From Darksidea phi (Eukaryota; Ascomycota; Dothideomycetes; Pleosporales; Lentitheciaceae): a stretch of 35,723 nt of DNA. The DNA is taken from positions 1-35,723 of the forward strand of contig JASJFT010000304.1 of assembly GCA_030770425.1 (NCBI GenBank). Direction: 5' to 3'. Under the pieces are notes generated by a model. That model saw only the letters and a list, made by a program, of their open reading frames with translations, searched no databases and was not told where the DNA came from. Below are positions 1 through 11,869 of the stretch, piece after piece. Made by a program: the position numbers and the translations under genes. Every line of letters starts with the position of its first letter. The first letter of the stretch is position 1.

Positions 1-2030
1 AACTCTACTATATTTACTAGTAACTAGGATAAGATTCTTACTATAGGTATATATATAATAGGTAAAGTAGCTATATAGATATAGCCCCTAATCGACGATT
101 ATATAGCTAATAAAGATTTCTTATTAAAGTAATACGACGAAATAAAAGTAGTATTTAAAGATTAGGATTTATTTAAGGAATAAATACGTATAGTCTTTAA
201 AGATATTAATAAGGTCTAGTAGACCGAATACTAGATCTAAAGGTTAAGATAGACTAAGTTAATAAGTATATATACTACTAAATTTAAATAACTATAGTAT
301 AAGATTAATTAGAATAATATACCTCTTATAGTCGTATACTATAATAAATTTAAGGAGCTAATTAAGAACGAGTTAGCTTAACTTAAAAAATTAGATAATC
401 TAGCGGAACTAATTAAGACGGCTATTTATATCGATAATCGACTATATAAATAAGTACTTAAGAAGCGAGATACTATAGGACTAGTAAGAGTTTATAGAAA
501 AGAGTAGATAGTTTAAAAGTACGGGTTCTATAAGGATTATAATAAAATAGATATTAGTATAGTTTAGAAAAAGAAATATCTAAAGAATAAGAAATATAAG
601 TAAGGTAAGAAGCTATAGAAAGTTCTAATAAACGAGATAAAATAATATCGAGACGAAAAAGTATACCTACGCTACGGTATATAGGGATATTTTACTAGAA
701 AATATAATAATAAAAAGAAAAGTATAGAAAGCTAGGATAGTACTAGGCGTATAAATATAATTAGATATAATAAAGAAAAAGAAACTAAGTCTAACTCGAT
801 ACCCGAGATATAGTACGACGCTAGTAGATAGAATAAGGTTAAAGAAATTACTCGATAATAAGACGACTTAGAGCTCGAGATAGAAGAACTAAGACTTAAC
901 GGGCTAGATAAGGTTAGTATAGAAGACGTTTTTAGATAGTTAGTATATAATAAGTATTAGAAGTATAGAACTAACTAGTATATTACTAAATATTATACTA
1001 ATATAAGAAAGCTAATATACGTTATAGAAGATCGAGGATAATAGACGATAGACTAGGTCCTAAGACTCTAAGGACTAGAAGATTATAAGGTAACTTAGAA
1101 CTATAATAATATAGGCTATAACGTACTACTATAGATAAATTATATAGAAAATTATAAGTACTATACCTAATAGAAGAAGAAAACTATAATACTTCTAGGA
1201 AGTAGCTTATATATATACCTTCGAAATATAGAATATCTAATAGTAGGATACTATATCTACGACTATAATAACTAGACCTAGGTCTATAAGGAGTAAGAAT
1301 AGCCGGGATAGATTAATTACTATAATAATAAATACGATAAGTATTTCCTAATAAAATATACTATAGAATAATAGCTACGCGGATTAATCTAGGTAGATAT
1401 TAAAGAATATAAACGAAATATTAACTATAGAATTATATACTAGGAATTTAATTACGAGACTATATATTAAACGTACTATAATTAATTATATATTCTATAC
1501 CTAGCGTAATAAGAGCTTATAGCTAGAAGAGAAGAAGATATCTTCTATTAAAATCTTAAAAGGAAGAAATACCTTATTAAATGATACGAATTATATAGAT
1601 ATCTAGTATAGAACTAAGATAGTTTAAAGAATCTAGAGATTAGTAAATAGCTAAGGGCCCTAGGTATATAGTAGAGATATTATAACGCCTAGAATAATAA
1701 AAATAAGGTAGAACCTATTAATTAGGATATACTATTACTAAAAGGGGAACTATTAGAAAAGCTAAATTAGGAAACGCTCTATAGAATCGGAAGAGTACTA
1801 GATCTAAAAATAGAATAGGTAGATAAGTCGCCTACTCGATAAAATAAGACTAGAGAACTAGAGGAGGACCCCGAAGACTAGAACCTCTATAATAATAGGC
1901 TAAAAAACTAGATTATTATTAACTACGCTAGAGTCGTACTAATAAAAGTATCTAAAAGATAACTCTATAAATCGTATAAGAGAATATCTAATAACTAGCT
2001 AGGTTAAAGATAGACGTATAGATTTACAGA
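1..2030 (+). pseudogene. gag: Gypsy-1 gag relic with CCHC zinc knuckle and long C-terminal extension
   Basis: Read in frame 1 with many stops, this gives a capsid-like segment (VFKD-D-LFKE at 151 onward, IDNRLYK at about 430-450), then a nucleocapsid zinc knuckle at 664-705. There the spacing Y-x2-Y-x4-Y-x4-Y exactly matches C-x2-C-x4-H-x4-C after TGY-to-TAY and CAY-to-TAY changes. A second Cys/His-like cluster (YYNNKYDKYF) starts near 1315, in an extension running to about 2000. That resembles an extra Cys-rich domain found after the knuckle in some fungal gypsy Gag proteins; this resemblance is from general knowledge and is not proven here. In life Gag packages element RNA into particles. 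No start codon is visible. Pol lies in the -1 frame relative to it, so a programmed shift or an old indel separates them. Confidence 0.8.
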
Positions 2031-2036
2031 TAAAAA

Positions 2037-5000
2037 GTCTAAGCTATTATAGATAGTAAAATAAAATTTATACTTCTATTATTAAAGTTAGTAGAGGAAT
2101 ATAGAATTTCTTACTAAGTTAAAGAAAAACCTATATAAGTAGACCTTAGAGATAGATTATCTATAGAATATAAAGAAGGTATAATTCGCCTTAAAATATA
2201 AAAAGTAACCTTAGAGGTAAAGAATATTAGAGACTATTATAGATTTAATATTATAGAAATTAGAGATATTAATATAATTATTAGTTATAACTAGCTAGTA
2301 ATATATAATCTATAAATAGATTAGAAGCTACGTAAGGTACTAGGCTATAAGTAGGTAGCTTGAGTCGTAGAAATTAGAAGACTAGAAAGATCTAGCTATA
2401 AGATCTAGTATATACCCCGAAAAGAAAGGATAGACCTAATTTTATCTTATAAGATTACGAGAATCTATAAGAAGAATCTATAAAGAGTTAGTATTATTAT
2501 AGTACGAAGAGTCGCGACCGCGTAGAAAGAACTATAATTAATAATACCTCGAGACTATAAGGAGTTCTAAGAGCTATTTAAAGAATATCCGGATACTAAT
2601 TTACTAGAGTACTAGGAATAGGATTATAAGATATACCTAAAATAGGGTATAAAGCTTAAGCCTAGACCTATATACTCGTTAATAGTAGATTAATAAGAAG
2701 AATTAAAAGAGTACCTAATAAAAAACTTAGAAAGAGAATATATTAAAGAAAGTTAAAGCTCTATAGTATTACTAGTTTTATTTATTCTAAAGAAGAATAG
2801 AAAGTTATAACTTTATATAGACTATAGATACTTAAATAACGTTATAAAGAAAAATAAATATCTACTACTATTAATTAGAGAACTTATAGACCGGCTCTAA
2901 GAAGTTAAGTAGATTATAAAATTCGATATTTAGAAGAGATTTTATAGAATTTAGATAGTAAAAGGATATAAGAAGTATACGGCGTTTAAGACCCGATATA
3001 GACTCTACGAGTATAGAGTTATACTATTTAAACTAATAAATATACTAGTAATATTTTAGTTAGTTATTAATAGAATATTAAATAAATACTTAGATATATT
3101 CTATACGGTATATTTAGATAATATTCTTATATATAGTAAAGAAATACTAGAAGAATATAAAGAATATATAAAGAAAGTACTATAAAAGCTATAGTAAAAT
3201 AGATTACTACTTTACCTAGATAAATACGAATTCTATAGGACGAAAATCGAATATCTAGATTTTATTATTTCGCGAGAAGGAGTATCTATAAACTTTAAGA
3301 AAGTATAGACTATAAGGGAATAGTTAACCCTAATATTAGTTAAGGACGTATAATCCTTTTTAGAATTTACTAACTTTTATTAGAAGTTTATTAGGAATTA
3401 CTTAAAGACTATATCTCTACTTATAGAGGTAACTAAGAAGAAAAAGAGATTTTAGTAGAACTAGAAATAATAGGAAGCTTTTAATAAGCTTAAGACCCTA
3501 TTTATATTAGTACCTATATTATAAATATATAACTTAATAAAATCTCTTAGAATAGAGACGGACGTATTAGATTATATATTAGAAGTAATACTTATCTAGT
3601 AAGGGGAAGACGGAAAATAAAGACTAGTATTCTATTACTTACGTAAGTTTAGTAAAGAAGAAGTAAACTATAATATTTATAATAAGAAATTTAACGCTAT
3701 TATATTAGTATTTAAATAATAGAGACTATAGCTTATAGAAGCTAAGTATAAGATTAAGATTATTATAAACTACTAGAACCTTATAAGTTTTACGACTATA
3801 AAGAAACTTAATTAATAATAATTCCGATAGTTAGAATTATTAGTAGATTACGACTTTAAGATAAGTTACTAGCTAGAAATACTAAATAGAGCGGTAGATA
3901 CTCTTAATAGAAGATTAGACTTTTAAGAAATTAATAAACCCGTTATATATAAACTAGTCCTATAAAAGAAGCTAGATAGAACTCTTATATATAACTATAT
4001 AAGACTAGCTAAAATTATAGTAGTAGTAGATATTAAGAGAAAATAGAGAAATAAGGCTCGAGAAACTATTAGGGATATTAATAAAATACTAAAGGGAGAC
4101 GATATATACTTTAATAAGGAAGAATACTCTACTTTAACTAATAACTTAGAAATAAGATCTTATATTCTACTAAGTCTTAGGGAAGACTTAATATAGGAAA
4201 TCTACGAGAGTAAGATACTAGAATACCTAGGAATTAATAAAATAGTTAGATACGTAGATAAAGAATACCTACTTACTAATATAAGAGAGAAAGTTTAGAA
4301 AGTAATAGGCGACTATTTAGAATATTCTAAGAATAAACCTAAGAGATATAAGCTCTATAGATTACTTTAACTACTAGTACTACTTATACGACTATAGACT
4401 TACGTTATAATAGACTTTATAGTAAAATTACTACTATTATTAGAACTAGAATTAGGAAGATTATACGATATAATTATAGTAATTATAGACTAATTAACTA
4501 AGATAGTATACTTTATCCCGATAAATAAAGTAATTATAGTAGAAAATATAGCTTACGAGGTTAAAAGAATACTTATTATTAATTATAGACTACTAGAATA
4601 GATCTTTACGGATAGGAATAAACTATTTACTTTAAAGTTTTAAAGTATACTACTCGTAAAATTAAGAATTAAGAGAAAGCTATTAACTAGCTTCTATTTA
4701 TAAATAGATAGTTAGATAAAACGAATAAACTAAACTCTAAAGAAGTATCTAAGATTCTATATTAATAAGTTATAGGATAACTAGGTTAAATTACTACTAA
4801 TAGTATAACTAGTATATAATAGTAAGAAGTTTATAACGACTAGATACTTACTATATTATATAAACTATAGGTACGAGCTAATAACTTATAAAGATCTAAG
4901 AGATATTGAGAGTATATCTACTAGAGTAGAAGAGAAGACCTATTTAATATAAGAACTATATAAAGAACTTAGTATATAAATAGTACGTAGAAACCTTATA

Positions 5001-5445
5001 ATAACTAAAATAGTAAATAAAAGAAGGCTTAAGGGACTAATCCTTAAGAGAAGGGATAAAGTTTTCCTTTTACGACGAAATCTAAAAACTAAACGATTAT
5101 ACGATAAACTAAATAATTTATAAATCGGACTATTCGAAATTAAAGAAAAAATAGGACTAGTTAACTATAGGCTAAAGCTAGCTAAAGGTATAAGAATATA
5201 TCTGGTATTCTACGTATTACTACTAGAACTAGTACCGAAAAACGCCGAAGTAGCTACTAATATTGAACTCGAAGACGAGGAGTATAAGGTCGAGAAAATC
5301 TAAGAACTATAGAAGTTTAGTTATTAGTAGAAATATTTAGTTAAGTAGATAGAATAGTCTACTAGCTAAAATATATAGGAACTAATTAAGAACCTATAGA
5401 ACTACTAGAGACTAGTTAAATAGTATTACTAGAAGTACCTAGAGG
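2037..5445 (+). pseudogene. pol: Gypsy-1 pol relic: PR, RT, RNase H, integrase, chromodomain
   Basis: All domains share one frame (codons starting at positions divisible by 3). Protease: an ALIDS-like active-site region near 2040-2065 and a DIIISYN--L segment at about 2250-2300 (ancestrally the D-I-I-L-G motif). RT: LYIDYRYLNNV with KKNKYLLLLIREL at about 2802-2895, and the catalytic box at 3108-3140 reads VYLDNILIYS, so the second catalytic Asp is now Asn. RNase H: a YNIYNKKF segment near 3670-3695. Integrase: a DFIVKLLLLLELELGRLYD segment followed by IIIVIID-LTKIVYFIP at about 4400-4530. A chromodomain, EDEEYKVEKI followed by KYLVK, ends the protein at 5271-5440. Dozens of in-frame TAA/TAG codons, mostly at former Gln and Trp, make it non-functional. 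Confidence 0.9.
5271..5440 (+). pseudogene. Chromodomain relic at C-terminus of Gypsy-1 integrase
   Basis: The translation in the pol frame reads EDEEYKVEKI, then a KFSY--KYLVK stretch, then an ELIKNLQNY-RLVK-like tail. This matches the chromodomain pattern (E-x-E-V-E-K-I-L ... Y-L-V-K-W ... W-E-P ... L). The aromatic Trp codons expected in the cage and in the W-E-P motif are now TAG or TAA. In chromoviruses this domain binds methylated histone H3 and directs integration into heterochromatin, which fits a nest of elements like this one. It shares the integrase frame without a break. Confidence 0.75.
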
Positions 5446-5449
5446 TAGA

Positions 5450-6300
5450 GACTCCTAATTATCTAGAAAGGAGAAGTTAGTAGACTTATATAGTAAGGGT
5501 TACTATAGTAACCTAAGTAAGTTAGAAGAAGTAGAACGTTTAGCTTTTTCTAACTAGTCTAGCTCTTCGAGGGACGTAAGCTCGTAATGGTATATTTTAG
5601 TATTATAACGATTTAGGTCCCGAAGTTACTTTAAGAGATAGGTCTTATAAGTATAAAGTTCGACTATTTAAATAAAAGTCTTATTATAGGTAGTACGCGC
5701 GGTATCTAGCTTAGCTTAAAGATTAGATTTTTATTTATCTACCTTCGTCTAATCTCTCTTAGTTACTACTAGGTTATACTTTAACCTACGACGAATATAC
5801 TCTATATAGGAACTAGACTAAAGGTTAATATAATAAGTTCGAAGAGACCGTATAATATAATAATAAGAATAGAATATTAGTATAGAACGAGAATAAGTAA
5901 ATAGACGATTCGTAAGATAACGATAATACTCGAAACGAGTTATCGTAGGAGTCTTAGGTATCGTTAGGATCTAGGAAGTTAATTAAAGATAAAAGATAGT
6001 CGGTTCTATATAGATAGTAGATCGATTACTCTTATATATTACTAAGAAAGTAGAATAACTATAGCCTTAAATAGACTATATAGTACGTATACGTAGAGTA
6101 CGGTATAGTTTAGAAAAAGAAATCTACCAAGTATAGGTACTACTAGCTAGGGAATAACGGGTATAATAAAATCTTCGAGGACGAAGCTTAGAAGGAGGGA
6201 GTAAGTATTATAACTTTAGAATTAGAAAGGTATAGGGTAAGCTCTAATATAGCTATAATAGCTAAGCTATACTTAATTAGTAATTTAATATTACGTAACT
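5450..6300. other. Unassigned RIP-mutated stretch after Gypsy-1
   Basis: There is no recognisable gene. The first part may be the untranslated tail of Gypsy-1. In one frame (around 5657-5790) there is a fairly continuous reading (for example RLDFYLSTFV near 5724), but it is not in the pol frame and I cannot assign it. ATG at 5587 and a CA at 6128 are among the few surviving RIP-target dinucleotides. A purine tract at 6191-6201 followed by TATTATAAC may mark a polypurine tract and LTR start, but no partner LTR is in the window to test this. Confidence 0.4.
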
Positions 6301-6399
6301 TAGAAGTTATAGAAGTTACTAAAATAACTACTTCTATAACTACTATAGAAGTTATAGAAGTTGTAGAAGTTACTACTTCTACTACTACTACTACTACCT
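6301..6399. repeat. GAAGTTA / ACT-rich simple-sequence tract
   Basis: Repeated TAGAAGTTA-like units run in both orientations (TAGAAGTTA near 6301, 6345 and 6354; their complement TAACTACTTCTA near 6325), then an ACT trinucleotide run covers roughly 6380-6398. Because both orientations are present, the tract can fold on itself. One TG survives at 6362. The tract lies in unassigned sequence downstream of Gypsy-1, and I see no coding use for it. Confidence 0.75.
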
Positions 6400-6645
6400 T
6401 AAGGAATAAGGACGAGTATAAGAGAGCGGAGAATCTCTTAGACTTTTTATTTTAATTCCTTATAGTTAATCTTTAGTTCTTTACCTAATACTTACGAATA
6501 AGATTAGATCTTTTCTTAAAGTAGTTATTCTAGTAATAGAATTCGTTAACTTAATCTTAATCTATTAGAAACTAATAGTATAATAAACGTTCTATTAGCT
6601 CTAACCTAGATTCTATATAAAGGTACGTATAACGTATAATAACTA
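6400..6645. other. Unassigned AT-rich spacer
   Basis: No domain, repeat partner or RNA gene was recognised. The composition is the same RIP-type as its surroundings. Confidence 0.5.
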
Positions 6646-6955
6646 TTCTACTATTAAATAGTCTATAGTTTATAAAAATAGATTATAAGGGTTTAACTAA
6701 GTTAATAGCTAGATAGGTATATATACGTATAAAATAGAGATAATAAAATAATTTAATTTAAATAATAATTTATAGTTTATTTATTCTTTCTTTAAAAAAC
6801 TTTAAATAAAAGTTTCTTTTTATTTAAAAGAATTACGTAATAACCTATATATAGTAAATTATTAAGTAGACTATTTATATATACGATTTATATATAAATA
6901 TATATAATTAATTATATAAGATTAATACTAGAACTTAATAAATAAATACTAGTAA
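6646..6955. repeat. Dispersed repeat R, copy 1
   Basis: This segment is a direct-orientation match to about 34934-35225. Shared blocks include TAACTAAGTTAATAGCTAGAT, the ATAATAAAATAATTTAATTT stretch, ATAACCTATATATAG and the ACTAGAACTTA-TAAATAAATA end. Differences are mainly transitions (RIP-type) plus a few indels. It carries no coding sequence. It could be a solo LTR, part of the Gypsy-1 LTR, or a short non-autonomous element. No target duplication was found around it. Confidence 0.8.
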
Positions 6956-7338
6956 CTTTTTCTTTTCTAGTATTATATTCTATTTAAACTTTCTATATAA
7001 ATACTAGTTTTATATTTTCCTTCTTATATTCGTATAAAACTAATTACTAATCTTAACTTCTAATATTATATCTATTAGTAATAGATATTAACCCTCTATT
7101 AGTATAATTAGACTACTAGTAAATAAGACGTAGTCTTAATTAGATCTAATCGTTAGGTACCTACTAATTCGTTTATTAGTAAAGCTATATAAATAGGGTT
7201 AGTATAGCTTTTCTTTATATAAAGAAGAAATCTATTTATATTATATTATATAATATTATATAATAGGATTCTAATTACTAATTTTAACTAATTATAGAAT
7301 AGTAGATATTTATTTAAAGTTATAGTATAACTTCTATT
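6956..7338. other. AT-rich spacer with small palindrome
   Basis: No gene was recognised. At about 7234-7263 an A/T-only stretch made of TATTATA and TATAATA units forms a perfect or near-perfect palindrome. The spacer ends at the ATTCT target duplication of Copia-2, so it and 19900 onward were once contiguous. Confidence 0.5.
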
Positions 7339-7343
7339 ATTCT
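7339..7343. repeat. Target-site duplication ATTCT, left, of Copia-2
   Basis: ATTCT immediately precedes the left LTR, and the same five bases immediately follow the right LTR at 19895-19899. A 5-bp duplication is standard for Ty1/copia integrases. Confidence 0.9.
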
Positions 7344-7594
7344 TATAGATTAATAAGGACGAAGTTATATAGTTATAAGATTAATATATTATAGAATCTA
7401 TATTAGAAGTAGACTATATACTAAGTATAAGGTACTAGTTATCTTAGTATAATATATCTTACTATAAAATATAGTAAAAAGAGTAATACTAAAGAATTAG
7501 ATAATACTTAATAGTATATAATACCTTATAGTAAATCGTAGTAAAATAAGACTTAAACTAGATTAGATAGAAATTCTAAAGGGAATTATTAATA
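7344..7594 (-). repeat. Copia-2 3' LTR
   Basis: This is the reverse complement of the Copia-1 LTR type. It starts TATAGATTA and ends ATTATTAATA on the + strand, the RIP-changed forms of the inverted TG...CA ends. At 251 bp it equals the partner at 19644-19894. The complement of a polypurine tract, TACCCTCTTAAGAC, follows at 7595-7608. Confidence 0.9.
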
Positions 7595-10500
7595 TACCCT
7601 CTTAAGACTTATAAAGAAAAGAATTTCGTTAATACTTACTAAAGAATATATAATTAAGTTTAATAAGAAGAAAATATACTCTTTACTAGAGTATAATTTT
7701 ATAATAAAAATATTATAAAATAATATAAAAGTACTATAAAATAATCTAATTTTAGAGTAATTATACTATAATTTATAGTACGAAATCGTTATTAATAGTA
7801 ATTATATTTATTTAGGTAATAAAGTTCTTATATATAGATAAGTAATAGAGCTTAATTAGTCTATCGATAAGTATATTAATTCTAAGAAGATAGATAATAT
7901 TTAGATTATTATTCTTAACCTTCTATTAGATATACTTATACTAAATATCGATATACTTTAATTACTTATAGTAACTATTACTATAAATTAGTATAATTAT
8001 AGAGAGATTATTAATATATAGTCTTATAGACTTAAGATTATCTTCTTTATAACTAAATTAGATAAGAAGATTATATAGCTAAGTAGCTTTCTTTACTATA
8101 TATATTACGATAATAAATTTAGCTTTAATAAAGAAAGTTATAATAATATACTATTTAAGTAATTTATATAAAATAAGATTACTAGCTAGCTTAAAGATAT
8201 AACTATATAATAATTTTCTATTACTAGTACTATCTACGTAAGCGATATTTAAATAGATAGCTAGACTATTATATTAAAGCTATTATATTAGATTCTAAGA
8301 ATATAATAGTAGATTAAGTTACTAAAGGGTAGAATTACTTATAAAGTAGGCTATAAAGTATATATACTATACTATATTAGGACGATATATACTTATAGGG
8401 TATAGAAGATAAGTAATAAGAGACTAATATTATTTAATAGTATTCTAAGAGATATCTATATCTTATAGATATTCTTTAAGATATTTTAAAAATAAGAAAA
8501 TCTTTATAAATAGCTTATTATCTATATAGTAGTCTATAATAAGCTTATTAAAATATAAACCTATTAAGATAGAGAGTATATACTTATTTCTATCTCTAAT
8601 AATTTTAATATCTAAATAGAAGGATAGTAGTTTAAGGTCTTAAGTCTTATAATACTTAAAAATAGTATTCTTAAGAGTAGCTATATTCTTTTTAGTATAA
8701 ATAGTAAGGATAAGATTATTAACGTATATAATAATAATATTTTAAGTATTCTTATTAATAAAGATATATAAATTAGAGGTTAAAGACGTATATCTAAGAT
8801 TTAAAAGTAAGATTTTAAGATTAAGATACTATAATAAGATAGATTCTTTAAGTTTATAAATTCTATATAGTAGTTAAATAGTAATATTACTATTTATAAC
8901 GCCTAGAAGAAGTTATAAAAGAATAATATACTTATTATCTAAACTAGTATTAAGATAGATAGTAATAATATCGATTTATTTATACTCTAGATTCTAGAGG
9001 ATAATAAGTATAAAAAGGGTATATAGAGTTATTATACGTATAATATATAAGTAGATAGATTAGAAATATTCTAACTATATTTAAAAGTTACTATAGACGA
9101 CGAGGTATACTTTATATTTAAGAAGTTTACTATTAATATTATCTTTATACTTATATATCTACTAACTAGATATTACTTTATACTAGTTTAGTTCTATAGA
9201 TATTATATAATACTAGGTATTATTTTATTTAAAGAAATTAAACTTCTTATTTATAATAAGTTAAAATTAATCCTTATAAAGATATAACTTAAATTTATAA
9301 TAGTTTTTTAGTTTAGATAGAAGACTTAATAGTAGTATATTTATAGATATCTTTATAATAGTAGAGATAAAAACTTACTTAAATATTAAAGATATAAAGT
9401 AGAGATAATAATACTTATTTCTAAAATTATATACTAGTACGTAATTTAGTCTATCTCTATATAAATTTAGAGGGCTATTAAAGACTTATTTTAATAATAT
9501 ATTAGGTATAATAGTATTCTTATCTTAGTTCTCCTCTTATATAGTAGTATTAGTAGGGTTACCCCCTAGATTAGGTTATAATTCTACTACTTCTTAAAGT
9601 TATTCTTATTAATTATTATCTATAAGATTAATAGTATTAGTAATTATATTAAAAGGTAAAGCCTTAATAACTAGAGGTAATTAGGTAGAAATAGAGAGCT
9701 TATTAAGACTAAGTATAGTAATTTTAATATTATAGTTATAGAAATCTTAGTAGACTATAACTAAATAAATAATATCTTCTATCTTAGAGATATATATCTT
9801 ATATATATTCTTAATAATTATACTAACTAGATAGCTTTTCTAGCTACGAGGTACTAGTTTTTTACTATATATATACTTTATCTTAGGTATATAAATATAA
9901 CTAATATAGCTAAAGATATAAATAAGAATAAGATTTAGTACTAGATTAGAAATATTATTTTTCGATTAATATATCTTATAAGGTATTTTCTTAATAGAAA
10001 TACTAGAGATTAATAGAAAGTTTTAATTTTATACTTAATATTATACTATATATAGTTATAAATTCTAAAAAATACTAATAATAATATATATTATATATAT
10101 ACTTATAGAAGTAATACTATTAATATATTCTATAATATTATTTCTTAAGATATTATATAGTAGAGAGTACTTAAGTTTAGTACTCTTACTTTTAGTATAT
10201 TATTTAAGTTAATTACTCGTAAATTCTCTAGTATTATCGAAGTAGATAGTATTAACGCGGAGATCTATTTTTATCTTTTAGATATTATATTACTTAATTA
10301 GTTCTTTAATAAGTAAGGCTCTAGAATTTAAGTAGAATATCTAGTAATATTAGAAAAAGCTATTAGTAATAAATATCTAATAGTACTCTCTATTACGTTC
10401 TTTAGGTATAATAGATTCTATAATATTAATATAGACCTTATCTAGAATATAAGAGAGATATTTTTATAATATATAAGAGAAGATTTATAACGATTTTATT

Positions 10501-11335
10501 ATACTATAAGACTTATAGTTAAATAGCTTTATATTAAAAATCTTTATACTATTAACCTTTTTAACTAAATACTTTAGTATTACTAGGTCTAAATAACCTA
10601 GTATTATATACTACTTATATAGAGGGCGCGTTATATAAGAAATAATATAAGAGAAATAGTTATTATAAAGAATAGTATATATAATAGTATATACGACCTC
10701 CTCTTTATTATAAATAATTAGGAAATTAGGAATTCTATCTATCTTAGATAGATAGGTAAACTTAGAATTATTAAACTTTATAAGTATATTAGTACTACTA
10801 TTATAGAAGTAGTCCTTCTATTTAAAGAAAGCTTATAAGATAATATTTATTATAAAGTCTTCTTCGAAGACTATATTATTTAAGACTATAGTCTAGACTA
10901 TACTATTACTCTTAGTAATATTAAATTATATAGTATCTAGTCCTTAGACTTATAATATATTATTAATATCTTTAATTATAGATATAGGTTTATCTAACTA
11001 GATAATAAACTTAGATTTATTATTATAAACGCTCTAGTTAGTAGTAGTATTATAGTAATAATAGTATTTATAGATTATATTATAAATAATATACTAAAGT
11101 ATCGATAAGAAAATATTTATATAGAAGAAGATAGTACTATATAAGGTATCTAGTACCTTAAAAAAAGATTACTCTTATAGTAATAATAAATAATTAATTA
11201 TTATATAGATATTTACTATATTTATTATTATTTTTATAGTATTAGCTTTTACCTTCTTAATCTTTCTTCTCTTCTTTATTTCTACTTTCTTCTTAGGATA
11301 TAGCTTAAAGTAGTAGTTAAATCCTTTATAGTAAG
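7595..11335 (-). pseudogene. pol: Copia-2 pol relic: integrase, RT, RNase H (3' part of gag-pol)
   Basis: On the - strand this reads as the downstream part of the copia polyprotein and aligns with Copia-1 29000-32757. Integrase: STKLKYSLLYN and IIEYINSITSISIYIIYI segments near 10100-10240, the RIP-altered form of the core that follows the central catalytic residues. RT: the catalytic box near 8713-8730 reads YVNNLIL, so both catalytic Asp codons of YVDD are now Asn. RNase H lies near 7900-8100. The right end at 11331-11335 is the broken nucleocapsid zinc-knuckle region, where Gypsy-2 inserted; the gag half resumes at 18338. TAA and TAG stops are frequent throughout. Confidence 0.85.
11331..11335. 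repeat. Target-site duplication GTAAG, left, of Gypsy-2
   Basis: GTAAG lies directly before the 5' LTR and recurs at 18333-18337 directly after the 3' LTR. Joining the flanks across one copy rebuilds the copia zinc-knuckle sequence seen in Copia-1 at 28969-29010. Confidence 0.92.
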
Positions 11336-11774
11336 TATTATAAACTAAATATATACTATAGACCGCTAGTAAATAGAGCTACTAGAAATCGAGCCAACTA
11401 CCGGTTCTAATAGAGAATACGACGCGGACCTTATAATTAGAGAATAAGAAGTTATATAATAGATCTATACCTTAATAAGAATAGATCTAAGGGGTTATAT
11501 AATAGCTTAGTAGATCTATCGAGATAGAGCTACGGAGCTATAGCTTAGTAGATCTATAGTTATAGAGCTATAGATTTAAGGAAACTAAATTAATATATAA
11601 TAACTACGAATCTCCTAGATAGTTTTCTCTTATAGTTAATTTTAAATCTAGATTAATCCTCGCCTATTAATATAATTAAACTATTATTTACTTATTCTAA
11701 CTCCTTCTTTCCTATCTTAAGTATAAACCCTAAATAAGGCTAAATAACCTATCGTACCTAGACCCCGTTTAATA
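11336..11774 (+). repeat. Gypsy-2 5' LTR (439 bp)
   Basis: It starts TATTATAAACTAAAT and ends CCCCGTTTAATA, RIP-changed forms of TG...CA termini. Aligned by eye with the 3' LTR at 17894-18332 I count about 33 differences, all transitions, with no indel. Most fall in CG/TA pairs. The RIP-target CA at 11395 survives here and is TA in the 3' LTR. Internal repeats of the type AGATCTAT and TAGCTTAGTAGATCTAT occur around 11460-11570. Confidence 0.95.
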
Positions 11775-11869
11775 CCTTAACTATCCGGTAGGTAGGAATA
11801 GCTAACTACGATAGTAGGAGAAGGAACCCGATAAAGCGAAGCGGCGTAGCCGCTAACTTAGGCCGAACC
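11775..11869 (+). other. Gypsy-2 leader with presumed primer-binding region
   Basis: This untranslated stretch between LTR and gag begins CCTTAACTATCCGGTAGG. The matching Gypsy-3 sequence (CCTTAACTATCTAG on the - strand, just left of 27139) confirms that it belongs to the family. The primer-binding site should lie at its start, but I cannot match it to a tRNA; self-priming of the Tf1 type is possible. It is less AT-rich than most of the window. Confidence 0.55.

Larger units (their letters stand above)
1..5450 (+). mobile_element. Gypsy-1: Ty3/gypsy chromovirus, RIP-inactivated, left end outside window
   Basis: Domains occur in the order gag, zinc knuckle, protease, reverse transcriptase, RNase H, integrase, chromodomain, which defines a Ty3/gypsy chromovirus. 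The gag relic is read in the frame of position 1, and the pol relic in the frame of position 3 from about 2037 onward. The left part, including any 5' LTR and primer site, lies outside the window. No LTR could be confirmed on the right; a purine tract at 6191-6201 followed by TATTATAAC at 6206 is a weak candidate for the polypurine tract and 3' LTR start. It belongs to a different family from Gypsy-2 and Gypsy-3: gag is longer, protein relics are only generally similar, and the gag/pol frame arrangement differs. Confidence 0.9.

Noticed and set aside
7234..7263. A/T palindrome as a replication origin.
   Set aside because: Short A/T palindromes are expected by chance in sequence this rich in TpA; nothing else supports an origin.
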